Shown: one piece after another, positions 37,870 through 45,592 of the stretch
How positions within the stretch are numbered: the stretch's first letter is position 1
Layout: every line of letters starts with the position of its first letter
Source of the DNA: Desulfacinum sp.
GTDB lineage: Bacteria; Desulfobacterota; Syntrophobacteria; Syntrophobacterales; DSM-9756
DNA: 64,000 bases
NCBI GenBank assembly: GCA_014359885.1
Contig: JACIYN010000002.1
Coordinates: forward strand, 62,001 to 126,000
Reading direction: 5' to 3'
Position numbers and translations under genes: made by a program
The notes under the pieces: model-generated
The model's database searches: none
Told to the model about the DNA's origin: nothing
What the model saw: only the letters and a program-made list of their open reading frames with translations

Positions 37870-37899
37870 CTTATAGCAACGGTTCCGGTTCCCTGTCAA
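37870..37899 (-). promoter_or_regulatory. Strong sigma70-type promoter of the tRNA-tuf-secE-nusG unit
   Basis: On the minus strand a perfect TTGACA (37899-37894) is followed after 18 nt by TATAAG (37875-37870). The mature 5' end of tRNA-Thr(TGT) is 16 bp downstream of the -10, so transcription starts only a few bases before the tRNA. Confidence 0.8.
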
Positions 37900-37912
37900 G
37901 CACTGGAATCAA

Positions 37913-37935
37913 AAATGGCCCCCCCTCGGGGCTAT
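37913..37935 (-). terminator. Terminator of the VTT-domain gene
   Basis: On the minus strand TAGCCCC-GAG-GGGGGGCCA is followed by TTTTTG. The hairpin begins at the stop codon of the gene at 37932-38642 and separates it from the tRNA promoter. Confidence 0.7.
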
Positions 37936-38642
37936 TCCTGTTGCGGCTCGCCCCGCAGCCTTTTCACCACCACCGGAATGAAGAACGAGCCCGCAAAAAG
38001 CGCCAAGGACAGCAGGACCTTGGGAGTCAGCAAGGCTTCCCAGTGTCCGCTCGCCCAGATCTCTTTGAGGGTCCCGATAAAGAAGGTGAAGATGAAGGTG
38101 CCCACCAGGATGCCGATCCCCGTACCGGCCAGATAATCCACAAAACGGATCTTCGTGAGGCCCAGGCCGAAGTTCAGGGGCGTGAAGGGGAAATAGATGA
38201 GCCGAAGGTAGAGCACCGTGGCAAATCCGTTTCGTTCGATGGCGTCATCGTACCTGCGAAGCCGGTCCCCGATGAGACTCGCCGCAAAGTCCCGGCCCAG
38301 GGTTCGAGCGATCCAGAAGGCCGCCGCCGCTCCCAGCATGGCCCCCGCCCACACATAGACAAACCCCCAATAGGGCCCGAAGATCACGGCCCCCAGACCC
38401 GTAAGCACCGTGCCGGGGACAAACAGGCAAACCCCCACCGCGTAGATCCCCACAAAGAAGATGGGAGCCCAAATGCCGGCCTCCGTGAGCACCCCCTCCA
38501 GGGAGGCGGGATCCAGGTAATCACGGAGCGCTGTGTGGCGCACCCCGTAGACGGCCCCCGCAATGAAGAGCAAAAAGACAGCGGCCTTGAGGACGGTGCC
38601 GGCCAGCGGTTTTCTCCCAACGGGTACGGGCGTCTTTTTCAT
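37932..38642 (-). CDS. TVP38/TMEM64 (VTT/DedA-like) membrane protein
   Basis: This 236-residue protein has about six hydrophobic stretches. The VTT-domain signature is visible: FVPGTVLTGLGAVIFGPYWGF, then GAMLGAAAAFWIARTLGRDF, and later RLIYFPFTPLNFGLGLTKIRF. Members are inner-membrane proteins linked to lipid scrambling or undecaprenyl-phosphate handling; the substrate here is unknown. GGAGGA precedes the ATG at 38642. It stands alone between the tRNA cluster and a divergent transporter gene. Confidence 0.88.
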   Translation of the reverse strand: MKKTPVPVGRKPLAGTVLKAAVFLLFIAGAVYGVRHTALRDYLDPASLEGVLTEAGIWAPIFFVGIYAVGVCLFVPGTVLTGLGAVIFGPYWGFVYVWAGAMLGAAAAFWIARTLGRDFAASLIGDRLRRYDDAIERNGFATVLYLRLIYFPFTPLNFGLGLTKIRFVDYLAGTGIGILVGTFIFTFFIGTLKEIWASGHWEALLTPKVLLSLALFAGSFFIPVVVKRLRGEPQQE

Positions 38643-38796
38643 GTCCTCCTCCCTTGCCTCAATCTTCGCTCCTTAGGCGCCCCGCCCTTCCATGAGCCCC
38701 GTGGATTCGCCCGAAGGAAACCTTGACACGGCTTCCCCCAAGACGGCAAATGTTTTCGCCCGGAACCGTCGCCGGATTGAATGGAACATGAAGGAA

Positions 38797-38830
38797 GACC
38801 GCGAATGAACGCCAATGGACGCCAATGGCC
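38797..38830 (+). repeat. Dispersed 35-bp repeat, copy A
   Basis: The sequence GACCGCGAATGAACGCCAAT followed by GGACGCCAATGG matches a second copy at 52971-53004, same orientation, with few mismatches. It is internally repetitive (AACGCCAATGG, GACGCCAATGG). It lies in the 291-bp gap between the divergent VTT and DMT genes, in which I see nothing else. Confidence 0.75.
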
Positions 38831-38933
38831 ATGATCGAAATGAGGGGGGACAGCGCCCCGGTGCAGGTGTTTTCATCCGCGAGGGGTTGGAGCAAGAGCC
38901 ACCATGACCGCTAGGCAGGACCAAGGAGTTCCC

Positions 38934-39911
38934 ATGAGACGCCCCCGCTCAGATTCCCGAACCCGGCTCGCCCCGGCAGCAGCTCAGGGGGAAGAGAGCC
39001 GCGAACGGCCCTCTCTTCTTATACTGTGCGCCATCATCGGCCTCGGGATCCTTGCCATTTCCTTCGCCTCCATCCTCATCCGCTTCGCCGAAGCACCGTC
39101 CCTTGCCATTGCCACCTATCGGGTCACCCTGGCCGCCCTGGTTCTCTTGCCCAGACTCCTTTGGTCCTCCGTGAGCGATCCAGCCCGTCCTGCATTCTCG
39201 GGCCCGTGGAAGCTCCTGATTCTCTCCGGCCTTTTTCTTGCCCTCCACTTCGTCTTTTGGATCGAATCGCTTCAGAAAACGAGCGTGGCCAGTTCCGTCA
39301 CCCTGGTCAGCACCAGCCCCCTTTTTACCGCCCTCTTCTCCGCTGTCCTGTTCAAGGAAAGGCCGCGCCCCTGGCTTTGGGTCGGCCTTGCGGCCTGCCT
39401 GGCCGGAAGCGCCATCGTGACCGGCTTTGACTTTCAGTCCCGAAACGAATCGTTCATCGGCGATCTCCTGGCCGTCCTGGGGGCGTTGATGGCGAGCGGG
39501 TATCTGCTGGCGGGGCGCGCCGCAAGGCCCCACATGCCCCTCGTATCCTACCTGGTGGGAGCCTATGGAACGGCCGCTTTGACTTTACTGGCCCTGGCCT
39601 TCCTCACCCGAACCCCCCTGACCGGCTTTACGCCCACGACCTATGGCGCCCTGATCCTCTTGGCCCTTGTGCCCCAATTGCTGGGCCACTCTTCCTTCAA
39701 CTGGGCCCTGCGCCACCTTTCGGCCACCTCCGTGGCCGTCCTCACCCTGGGCGAGCCCATTGGGGCCTCCCTTCTGGCCTTCTTCATCCTGGGAGAAACC
39801 GTCGGTCCCACCACCGCTTTCGGGTTGGCTCTTCTGGGAGGGGGGATCCTGGCAGGATCCCTGGCCATCCCCGCCGCCCCTCCGCAATCCGCCCAGGCTC
39901 CAGACCAATAA
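38934..39911 (+). CDS. DMT-superfamily (EamA) transporter
   Basis: This 325-residue protein has ten predicted membrane segments in two EamA repeats. In the first, FASILIRFAEAPSLAIATYRV and LHFVFWIESLQKTSVASSVTLVSTSPLFTALFS are typical; the second ends with HLSATSVAVLTLGEPIGASLLAFFILGETV. Such proteins export or import metabolites; the substrate cannot be read from sequence. I prefer the ATG at 38934 because AAGGAG is 5 nt upstream; an ATG at 38904 is also in frame. Confidence 0.9.
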   Translation: MRRPRSDSRTRLAPAAAQGEESRERPSLLILCAIIGLGILAISFASILIRFAEAPSLAIATYRVTLAALVLLPRLLWSSVSDPARPAFSGPWKLLILSGLFLALHFVFWIESLQKTSVASSVTLVSTSPLFTALFSAVLFKERPRPWLWVGLAACLAGSAIVTGFDFQSRNESFIGDLLAVLGALMASGYLLAGRAARPHMPLVSYLVGAYGTAALTLLALAFLTRTPLTGFTPTTYGALILLALVPQLLGHSSFNWALRHLSATSVAVLTLGEPIGASLLAFFILGETVGPTTAFGLALLGGGILAGSLAIPAAPPQSAQAPDQ

Positions 39912-39962
39912 AGGGAGCCCCGGCCACGGAATCCGGCGATTTCTTCCGATTCGGCATATTCA

Positions 39963-39991
39963 TTGACACCTTCGCCCAAAAACTGTAGTTA
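39963..39991 (+). promoter_or_regulatory. Possible promoter of the yggT-divIVA-hldE unit
   Basis: TTGACA at 39963-39968 is followed after 17 nt by TAGTTA, a poor -10. It lies 72 bp before the yggT start, in the only sizeable gap upstream of this plus-strand run. Confidence 0.4.
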
Positions 39992-40062
39992 TCGGGCGAT
40001 GATGTGGTCGGACGAGCGCCGTCCGGCCCCAACCAGTTCCCGACGGGAAAGGGCCTGAAGCC

Positions 40063-40365
40063 ATGTTCGTCTTGAGCAACCTGCTGTTCGCGCTGGCACG
40101 AATCCTCGATATCGTCTTCACCGCCTACATGTGGATCATCATCGCCCGAGCCATTCTCTCTTGGGTCAACCCGGATCCGTACAATCCCATCGTTCGCTTT
40201 CTGTACAGCATCACGGAACCGGTTCTCTATGCGATCCGGCGAAGGATTCCGGCCTTTTTTGGAGGGATCGACTTCTCTCCCATGATCGTCATCCTGATCC
40301 TGATCTTCCTTCAGAACTTCCTGGTTCCGTCCTTGAGGGAAATGGCCCTTGTGTTGAGGACCTGA
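40063..40365 (+). CDS. YggT-family membrane protein
   Basis: This 100-residue protein has two hydrophobic segments flanking the family core AYMWIIIARAILSWVNPDPYNPIVRFLYSITEPVLYAIRRRIP. YggT proteins are small inner-membrane or thylakoid proteins linked to cell division, shape or osmotic stress; the biochemical role is unclear. It is followed 31 bp later by a divIVA gene, a pairing (yggT-divIVA, often after yggS) known in other phyla. The yggS homologue here lies elsewhere at 45593-46288. Confidence 0.92.
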   Translation: MFVLSNLLFALARILDIVFTAYMWIIIARAILSWVNPDPYNPIVRFLYSITEPVLYAIRRRIPAFFGGIDFSPMIVILILIFLQNFLVPSLREMALVLRT

Positions 40366-40396
40366 AGGAACCCGCCTCTGGAGAAAGGAGGCTCGG

Positions 40397-40888
40397 ATGG
40401 AGTGGACGCCACTGGATATCGAAAACAAGCGGTTTCGCACGGCCTGGCGGGGGTATGACCGACGCGAGGTGGAACTGTTCCTGCACCAGCTGGCCGAAGA
40501 CCTCCACCGGCTCCAACTGGATCGAAAGGAGCTGGAAAAGGAATTGCAGCAGCTCCGAAAGGAGAATGCCGAACACCGGGATCGCGAAAAGGCCATTCGC
40601 AACGTGCTTTTCAATGCCCAGAAGGCCACCGAACAGATCAAGGCCAATGCGGAAAAGGAGGCCAAGCTCATTTTGGCGGATGCGGAGCTCAAGGCCGAAA
40701 AGATCCTGCAGACGGCCCACCAGCGACTGGCCCAGCTTCACGAGGACATTCATGAACTCAAGCGCCAGCGCACCCAGCTCGAAACCAAGCTCCGTTCCAC
40801 CATCGAAACCTACCGGCAGCTCCTGGACATGGAAAAGGAAGACAACGAAGGGGATATAGAGAACAAGGTCAAGTTTCTCAACCGCTAG
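40397..40888 (+). CDS. DivIVA-domain coiled-coil protein
   Basis: The 163 residues start with the DivIVA lipid-binding region PLDIENKRFRTAWRGYDRREVELFLHQLAEDL and continue as coiled coil from about 35 to 150, rich in Glu, Lys and Gln heptads. DivIVA proteins sense negatively curved membrane and recruit division or polarity factors, best known in Gram-positives; shorter homologues occur in Desulfobacterota. A GGAG-rich site (gaaaggagg) lies upstream of the ATG. It sits between yggT and a Trm112-like gene. Confidence 0.92.
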   Translation: MEWTPLDIENKRFRTAWRGYDRREVELFLHQLAEDLHRLQLDRKELEKELQQLRKENAEHRDREKAIRNVLFNAQKATEQIKANAEKEAKLILADAELKAEKILQTAHQRLAQLHEDIHELKRQRTQLETKLRSTIETYRQLLDMEKEDNEGDIENKVKFLNR

Positions 40889-40906
40889 AAAGGATCCCGA
40901 AAGGTC

Positions 40907-41077
40907 ATGGGTATCAGTCAAGAATTGCTCGACATCCTGGCATGTCCCAAGTGCAAAAGCCCCGTTCGCCTCAATGAGGCGGAAGACGGGCTCATCTGCG
41001 ACCAATGCCGGCTCCTTTACGAGATCCGAGACGGCATTCCCATCATGCTCATCGACGAAGCCAAGCCCCTCTCGTGA
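40907..41077 (+). CDS. Trm112-like zinc-binding protein
   Basis: The 56 residues fit the Trm112/UPF0434 family: LLDILACPKCKSPVRL, then DGLICDQCRLLYEIRDGIPIML. Four Cys (13, 16, 31, 34) would bind zinc. Bacterial members are small and of uncertain role; eukaryotic Trm112 activates methyltransferases. It lies between divIVA and the heptose kinase and is probably cotranscribed; its stop codon overlaps a possible GTG start of the kinase. Confidence 0.9.
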   Translation: MGISQELLDILACPKCKSPVRLNEAEDGLICDQCRLLYEIRDGIPIMLIDEAKPLS

Positions 41078-41088
41078 ATCCTCCGGCC

Positions 41089-42111
41089 ATGATCGCCTTG
41101 CCCGCCCAACTCGCCGATCGCACGCCCCAGCTCATCGCCGGCATCGAACATTTCCCGGGTCGCCGTGTTCTCGTCATCGGAGACGTGATGCTGGATGTGT
41201 TCATCTGGGGGGAGGTTCAACGGATCTCTCCGGAGGCCCCGGTTCCCGTCGTGGAGGTGCGCCGAGAGACCCAGCTGCTGGGTGGAGCCGCCAACGTGGT
41301 GCACAACATCGCTTCCCTGGGGGGGCAGCCCGCCTTGGTGGGAATGATCGGAGACGACGCGGCTGGCCGCGAACTCCTGCGTCAACTGGAAGATCTGCAG
41401 ATCGCAACCTCGGGCCTCGTGAAGGTCCCCGGACGCCCCACCATTCAGAAGACCCGCATCATCGCCCACCATCAGCAGGTGGTTCGATTCGACCGGGAAG
41501 ATCCCCGCCCGGCCGACCCGCAAGTGTACGGACAAGCCCTCGACGCCCTGTCGGCCCGTTTTCCCGGAACGGACGTGGTGGTGGTGTCGGACTACGGCAA
41601 GGGTTTGATCACCTCCCACCTGATGGCAGCCGTTCGGGATCTGGCGGCCCGGCATCATGTGCCGGTCCTGGTCGATCCCAAGGTCCGCAACGCCGCCTGC
41701 TACCGGGGAGCGGATCTGATCACCCCGAACAGCGCCGAGGCTTCGGCCATGTCCGGTGTCTCCATTTCCGACGAAGAAACCCTCTTGATGGCGGGCCGGA
41801 ATCTCCTGGACCGCTTGGAGTGCCGAAGAGTGCTCATCACGAGAGGCCCCGACGGCATGAGCCTGTTCGAACGGGACGCGGCTCCCTTTCACATCCCCAC
41901 GGTTGCCCGAAAGGTCTTCGACGTCACGGGTGCCGGAGATACGGTGATCGCCACCATGGCCCTGGCCCTGGCGGCCGGGCTGGAGGTGAGAGACGCCGCC
42001 ATCTTGGCCAACGCGGCCGCGGGCATCGTGGTGGGAGAAGTGGGAACCGCCACGGTTCGGGCGGAACAACTGATCCGGGCGCTGAGGGACGGACAGCGGG
42101 GGCGGCCGTGA
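41089..42111 (+). CDS. D-glycero-beta-D-manno-heptose-7-phosphate kinase (HldE domain I)
   Basis: This 340-residue PfkB-family kinase resembles the first domain of HldE/RfaE: LVIGDVMLDVFIWGEVQRISPEAPVPVVEV, GGAANVVHNIASLGG, and VFDVTGAGDTVIATMALALAAG with the catalytic Asp. It would phosphorylate heptose-7-phosphate for LPS inner core. The nucleotidyltransferase domain fused in E. coli is absent and is not encoded nearby. The ATG at 41089 is chosen by family N-terminus; a GTG at 41074 overlapping the previous stop is possible. Its own stop overlaps the next GTG (GTGA). Confidence 0.9.
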   Translation: MIALPAQLADRTPQLIAGIEHFPGRRVLVIGDVMLDVFIWGEVQRISPEAPVPVVEVRRETQLLGGAANVVHNIASLGGQPALVGMIGDDAAGRELLRQLEDLQIATSGLVKVPGRPTIQKTRIIAHHQQVVRFDREDPRPADPQVYGQALDALSARFPGTDVVVVSDYGKGLITSHLMAAVRDLAARHHVPVLVDPKVRNAACYRGADLITPNSAEASAMSGVSISDEETLLMAGRNLLDRLECRRVLITRGPDGMSLFERDAAPFHIPTVARKVFDVTGAGDTVIATMALALAAGLEVRDAAILANAAAGIVVGEVGTATVRAEQLIRALRDGQRGRP

Positions 42112-42674
42112 GCGTTCCTTCACCCCCCAAGCCGTGCAAGCTGGTCTTCGGGCTGCTTCTGGCCGCAGGTCAGGACAAGGGACCCGTGCTGGCCGCCCTG
42201 CAAGATCGTTTCGGCCCCTTGGACTTCGTGAGCCGACCTCAGCCCTTCACCTTCACTTCCTACTACGAAAAGGAGATGGGGCCCGGCATCTTGCGATGTT
42301 TCGGAAGCTTCGAGCGCCTGGTGGATCCCGGGGCTCTTCCCGCGATCAAGCTGGCCACCAATCAGATCGAAAAGACCCTGGCGGATCGGGGGCGCCGGCG
42401 AGCCAACATCGACCCCGGAATCTTGAGCGAGGAACGCCTGGTTCTGGCAACAGGCAAGAACTACACCCACCGGATCTACCTGAGGGACGGCATCTACGCG
42501 GACCTCACGCTGCTTTTCAAGAAAGGATGCTACCGCCCTCTGCCTTGGACCTATCCCGATTACGCCGACCGGGAAGCCCGGTACCTGTTCGGCCTGCTCC
42601 GGGGGCTTCTGCTCATGCAGCGCGGAGGGTCGATCCCCACCCACAAGAGCCTGCTCATGGAGGAGATGGATTGA
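42108..42674 (+). CDS. DUF4416 family protein
   Basis: The 188 residues start at a GTG that overlaps the kinase stop codon by 4 bp. The core runs CKLVFGLLLAAGQDKGPVL, FTSYYEKEMGPGILRCFGSFE, ATNQIEKTLADRGRRRANIDPGIL and ATGKNYTHRIYLRDGIYADLTLLFKKG, which I recognise as the DUF4416 family frequent in Desulfobacterota. No function is known. There are no membrane segments. Its stop overlaps the yicC TTG start, so kinase, DUF4416 and yicC are tightly coupled. Confidence 0.85.
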   Translation: MSVPSPPKPCKLVFGLLLAAGQDKGPVLAALQDRFGPLDFVSRPQPFTFTSYYEKEMGPGILRCFGSFERLVDPGALPAIKLATNQIEKTLADRGRRRANIDPGILSEERLVLATGKNYTHRIYLRDGIYADLTLLFKKGCYRPLPWTYPDYADREARYLFGLLRGLLLMQRGGSIPTHKSLLMEEMD

Positions 42675-43558
42675 TACGAAGCATGACCGGTTACGGCAAA
42701 GGGATCGCCGAAGGGGATCTCTATCGCGTCCAGGTGGAACTGCGCAGCGTCAATGGAAAGCACCTGGATCTGATCGTGCGACTCCCCAAGAACCTCCTGG
42801 AGCTGGAAGATGTCGTCCGGGATGAGGTGAGGAGCCGGCTGCAGCGGGGCCGCGTGGAGGCCTTCATTCAGGTGGAGCCGCTGGTCGCCCAACTGAAGGC
42901 CCCTCGGATCAACCCGGCCTTGGCCCGCTATTACTGGCAGGAACTGCAGCAGCTCCACCTGTCCCTGCCGGGTTCCGAACCTCCGCGACTGGAACATCTT
43001 CTACGGATGCCCGGCCTCTTCGAAAGTCCGGACGAATCCCACGACGTGAAGCAATTGGGCCTTACACTGCGCCAGGCCACCCAGACGGCCCTGGAACAGC
43101 TTGTGGGGATGAGGTCGCAGGAGGGAAACGCCCTGGCCCGGGACATCCTGGAACGGGTGGAGGCAATCGAGAAAGACGCGGCGGTTGTGGCCGAGCGCCA
43201 AAATGCGGTGCAGGAAGAGCTGGCCGGGAAACTCAAGCAAAAAATCCAGACGCTCCTCCAGGATCTGGGAGGCGACTTGGACGAGAACAGGCTTCTTCAG
43301 GAAGTCGCCTACATGCTGGACCGGATGGACATCAACGAGGAATTGGTTCGTCTTCAAAGCCACTTGGGCCAGATCCGCGACCTGATCACCGGGGACGGTG
43401 CCGCCGAAGGACGCCGGCTGGACTTCCTCACCCAGGAGCTCCATCGGGAGGTCAACACCATTGGATCCAAGACCAACGATCTGGGCATTTCTCAGGCCGT
43501 GGTTCGCATGAAAAACGAGATCGGCAAGTTAAAAGAACAGGTGCAAAACATCGAGTGA
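42671..43558 (+). CDS. yicC: YicC family endoribonuclease, TTG start
   Basis: The start is TTG at 42671, overlapping the previous stop; GGAGGAG precedes it, and the product begins IRSMTGYGKG, the family signature. The 295 residues include QVELRSVNGKHLDLIVRLP and the C-terminal LDFLTQELHREVNTIGSKTNDLGISQAVV, which is nearly invariant in YicC. E. coli YicC is an endoribonuclease that affects sRNA stability. It is followed 9 bp later by remA and then gmk, a conserved trio. Confidence 0.94.
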   Translation: MIRSMTGYGKGIAEGDLYRVQVELRSVNGKHLDLIVRLPKNLLELEDVVRDEVRSRLQRGRVEAFIQVEPLVAQLKAPRINPALARYYWQELQQLHLSLPGSEPPRLEHLLRMPGLFESPDESHDVKQLGLTLRQATQTALEQLVGMRSQEGNALARDILERVEAIEKDAAVVAERQNAVQEELAGKLKQKIQTLLQDLGGDLDENRLLQEVAYMLDRMDINEELVRLQSHLGQIRDLITGDGAAEGRRLDFLTQELHREVNTIGSKTNDLGISQAVVRMKNEIGKLKEQVQNIE

Positions 43559-43567
43559 GGACGCCCC

Positions 43568-43849
43568 ATGGAGATCAAACTACTCAACATCGGCTTCGGA
43601 AACACGGTGGTGGCCAACCGCATCGTGGCCATCGTTTCTCCCAGCTCCGCCCCCATGAAACGCCTGAAGGAGGACGCCAAACAGGCCAACAAGCTGATCG
43701 ATGCCACCATGGGGCGCCGCACCCGGTCCATCATCATTACGGACAGCGACCATGTGATTCTGTCCGGGGTTCAGGCCGAGACCATCGCCCAGCGCCTGTT
43801 GCAGGACCACGGCAACCGGGAAGCCCCGTCGGCCAAGGGTGCCAAATAG
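43568..43849 (+). CDS. RemA/DUF370 family protein
   Basis: This 93-residue protein has [29 protein letters not shown] and [27 protein letters not shown], the RemA core. In Bacillus RemA is a DNA-binding regulator of biofilm matrix genes; in other phyla the family sits between yicC and gmk without known targets. It is 9 bp after yicC, and its end lies next to gmk, separated by a single base from the preferred gmk start. Confidence 0.92.
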   Translation: MEIKLLNIGFGNTVVANRIVAIVSPSSAPMKRLKEDAKQANKLIDATMGRRTRSIIITDSDHVILSGVQAETIAQRLLQDHGNREAPSAKGAK

Positions 43850-43850
43850 C

Positions 43851-44471
43851 ATGAACGGAAAACCTTCGGGCCACCTTTTCGTGATTTCCGCTCCTTCCGG
43901 GGTGGGCAAGACAACCCTGTTGAAACGAGTCCTGGAAGCCGTGCCGGACCTGCGCTATTCGGTCTCCTGCACCACGCGGCCGCCGCGGCCCGGCGAAGAG
44001 CACGGCCGGGACTATTTCTTCCTGAGCCAAGACGAGTTCGAAGAGGGCGTTCGCACCGGGCGCTTCCTGGAATGGGCTCTCGTTCACGGCCGTTATTACG
44101 GCACCGACGGCAGGATCGTCCAGGAGTGGCTCCAGGAAGGCTGGGACGTGATCCTGGAGATCGACGTGCAGGGCGCCCGCCAGGTCCGAGCCCGCCACCC
44201 GTCGGCCACGACCATCTTCATCCTTCCCCCTTCCATGGAGGTCTTGCGACAGCGCCTTCAGGGCCGAGGCACCGAGTCCCCCGAGCAACTGGAACTTCGG
44301 CTGAAAGCGGCGTTTTCGGAACTGCAGGAGGCTCCGTGGTACGACTACCTCATCGTCAATGACGCCCTGGACGCGGCCGTCCAGGACCTGGTGTCCGTAT
44401 TCCGGGCTTCCCGCTGTCATCGGCTGCGATCGACCCATGTGCTGCAGTCCCTTCTGAAGGCCCCGGCCTAA
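43851..44471 (+). CDS. gmk: Guanylate kinase
   Basis: Guanylate kinase makes GDP from GMP and ATP. The 206 residues have the P-loop SAPSGVGKTTLLK (about 13-25), the GMP-binding YSVSCTTRPPRPGEEHGRDYFFLS and EIDVQGARQVRARHP. I prefer the ATG at 43851; an in-frame GTG at 43839 overlaps remA. The rpoZ gene that usually follows gmk is absent; a 2'-O-methyltransferase gene comes next. Confidence 0.97.
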   Translation: MNGKPSGHLFVISAPSGVGKTTLLKRVLEAVPDLRYSVSCTTRPPRPGEEHGRDYFFLSQDEFEEGVRTGRFLEWALVHGRYYGTDGRIVQEWLQEGWDVILEIDVQGARQVRARHPSATTIFILPPSMEVLRQRLQGRGTESPEQLELRLKAAFSELQEAPWYDYLIVNDALDAAVQDLVSVFRASRCHRLRSTHVLQSLLKAPA

Positions 44472-44506
44472 GCCCCACGTCGAGGAATCGCACCATCGAG
44501 GCTCCC

Positions 44507-45274
44507 ATGATGGAAAAGAAGCCCAGCCGCCATCAAGACCCTTTGTGGATCTACGGGGTCAATCCCGCACGGGAGTTCCTCTTCGCCCACGGGGGTCTGG
44601 TCCGGGAAGTGCTCCACAGCCGGGAAGATGCGCGGGTCCGAGAGATCGTGGACGCAGCCCGTGAAAATGGGATTCCCGTCCATGGGGTGGACAAAAGGGC
44701 CCTTTCGCAGACCCTGGGCCACGGCAACCACCAGGGCATAGCGCTCCGCGTGAGCCACTTCCCCTACGCGGACCTGGAAAACCTGCTGATTGAAACCGAA
44801 GCCGCCGCCCGCCCTTGGCTTCTCCTGGATTGCATCCAGGACCCGCAGAACCTGGGAGCCATCCTTCGAAGCGCCTGCTTTCTCGGAATTTCCCACGTGG
44901 TCCTGCCCAAGGATCGATCCGCTCTCATCACACCGGCCGTCTTCAAAGCCGCGGCCGGCGCTCCGGCTCACCTGGCCATTGCTCTTGTGACCAATCTGGC
45001 ACGCGCCATGGACCGGCTGAAGGAAGCGGGCCTCTGGCTCGTGGGTCTCGATCTGGAGGGCGAACTCTCCCTGTTCGACGTGGACCTCACGGTGCCGGTG
45101 GGGTTGGTGGTGGGGAACGAACACAGCGGCCTACGCGCCCTTGTGAAGAAAAAATGCGATATTCTGGCCAAGATCCCCGCGATGGGACCGGTGCAGTCCC
45201 TGAACGCCGCCGCAGCCGCCTCCATCGCCCTGGCGGAAGCGGTTCGCCAACGCCTTAAAGCCTCCCGGGACTGA
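44507..45274 (+). CDS. rlmB: TrmH/SpoU-family rRNA 2'-O-methyltransferase (RlmB type)
   Basis: The 255 residues have an N-terminal substrate-binding part (WIYGVNPAREFL, GNHQGIALRV) and a SPOUT knot with motif 1 DCIQDPQNLGAILRSA, motif 2 VVGNEHSGLR and motif 3 IPAMGPVQSLNAAAAASIALAE. RlmB methylates G2251 in 23S rRNA; related enzymes act on tRNA, so the exact target is inferred. Motif 3 has IPAMGPVQSLN in place of the commoner IPM.G...SLN. It lies 35 bp after gmk. Confidence 0.92.
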   Translation: MMEKKPSRHQDPLWIYGVNPAREFLFAHGGLVREVLHSREDARVREIVDAARENGIPVHGVDKRALSQTLGHGNHQGIALRVSHFPYADLENLLIETEAAARPWLLLDCIQDPQNLGAILRSACFLGISHVVLPKDRSALITPAVFKAAAGAPAHLAIALVTNLARAMDRLKEAGLWLVGLDLEGELSLFDVDLTVPVGLVVGNEHSGLRALVKKKCDILAKIPAMGPVQSLNAAAAASIALAEAVRQRLKASRD

Positions 45275-45592
45275 TCCGCCCCCCGAAGGGCGCTCTTCCA
45301 CCCCTACCCCCATCATGGGCATTCCCGTAACAACGAAGCATTCCGGGAGCCCGTCCGCGAACGGGTTTCCTGCATCAACCCGAAAGGAATCCGTCTTCTT
45401 TAGTAGCCGCGGGGCTTCAGCCCCGCGAAAGGGGTTGGCGGAACCCGATGAAGTGGCAGGCGATAGCCGATGGTCCCTGCGACGTCCGCGGATTCCTCCG
45501 CAGCCCTGAAGGGCTGCGCTACGAGAAAAGCGGCCATGCTTGGCGTTCTCCGACAAGCTGCCAGAGCAGTTCTGAAATTGTCGGGCAACGTC
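45275..45592. repeat. Intergenic region with REP-like palindrome pair
   Basis: This 318-bp gap between convergent genes has no credible ORF. It holds two GC-rich palindromes about 90 bp apart: CGCGGGGCT-TC-AGCCCCGCG (45408-45427) and CGCAGCCCT-GA-AGGGCTGCG (45499-45518). They are framed by inverted outer tags, TAGTAGC before the first and GCTACGA after the second. This head-to-head layout is that of REP/BIME elements mobilised by RAYT-type transposases in other bacteria. Confidence 0.7.

Noticed and set aside
45395..45525. CRISPR array
   Set aside because: Only two dissimilar palindromes with a single spacer of about 70 bp; no direct repeat series and no cas genes.
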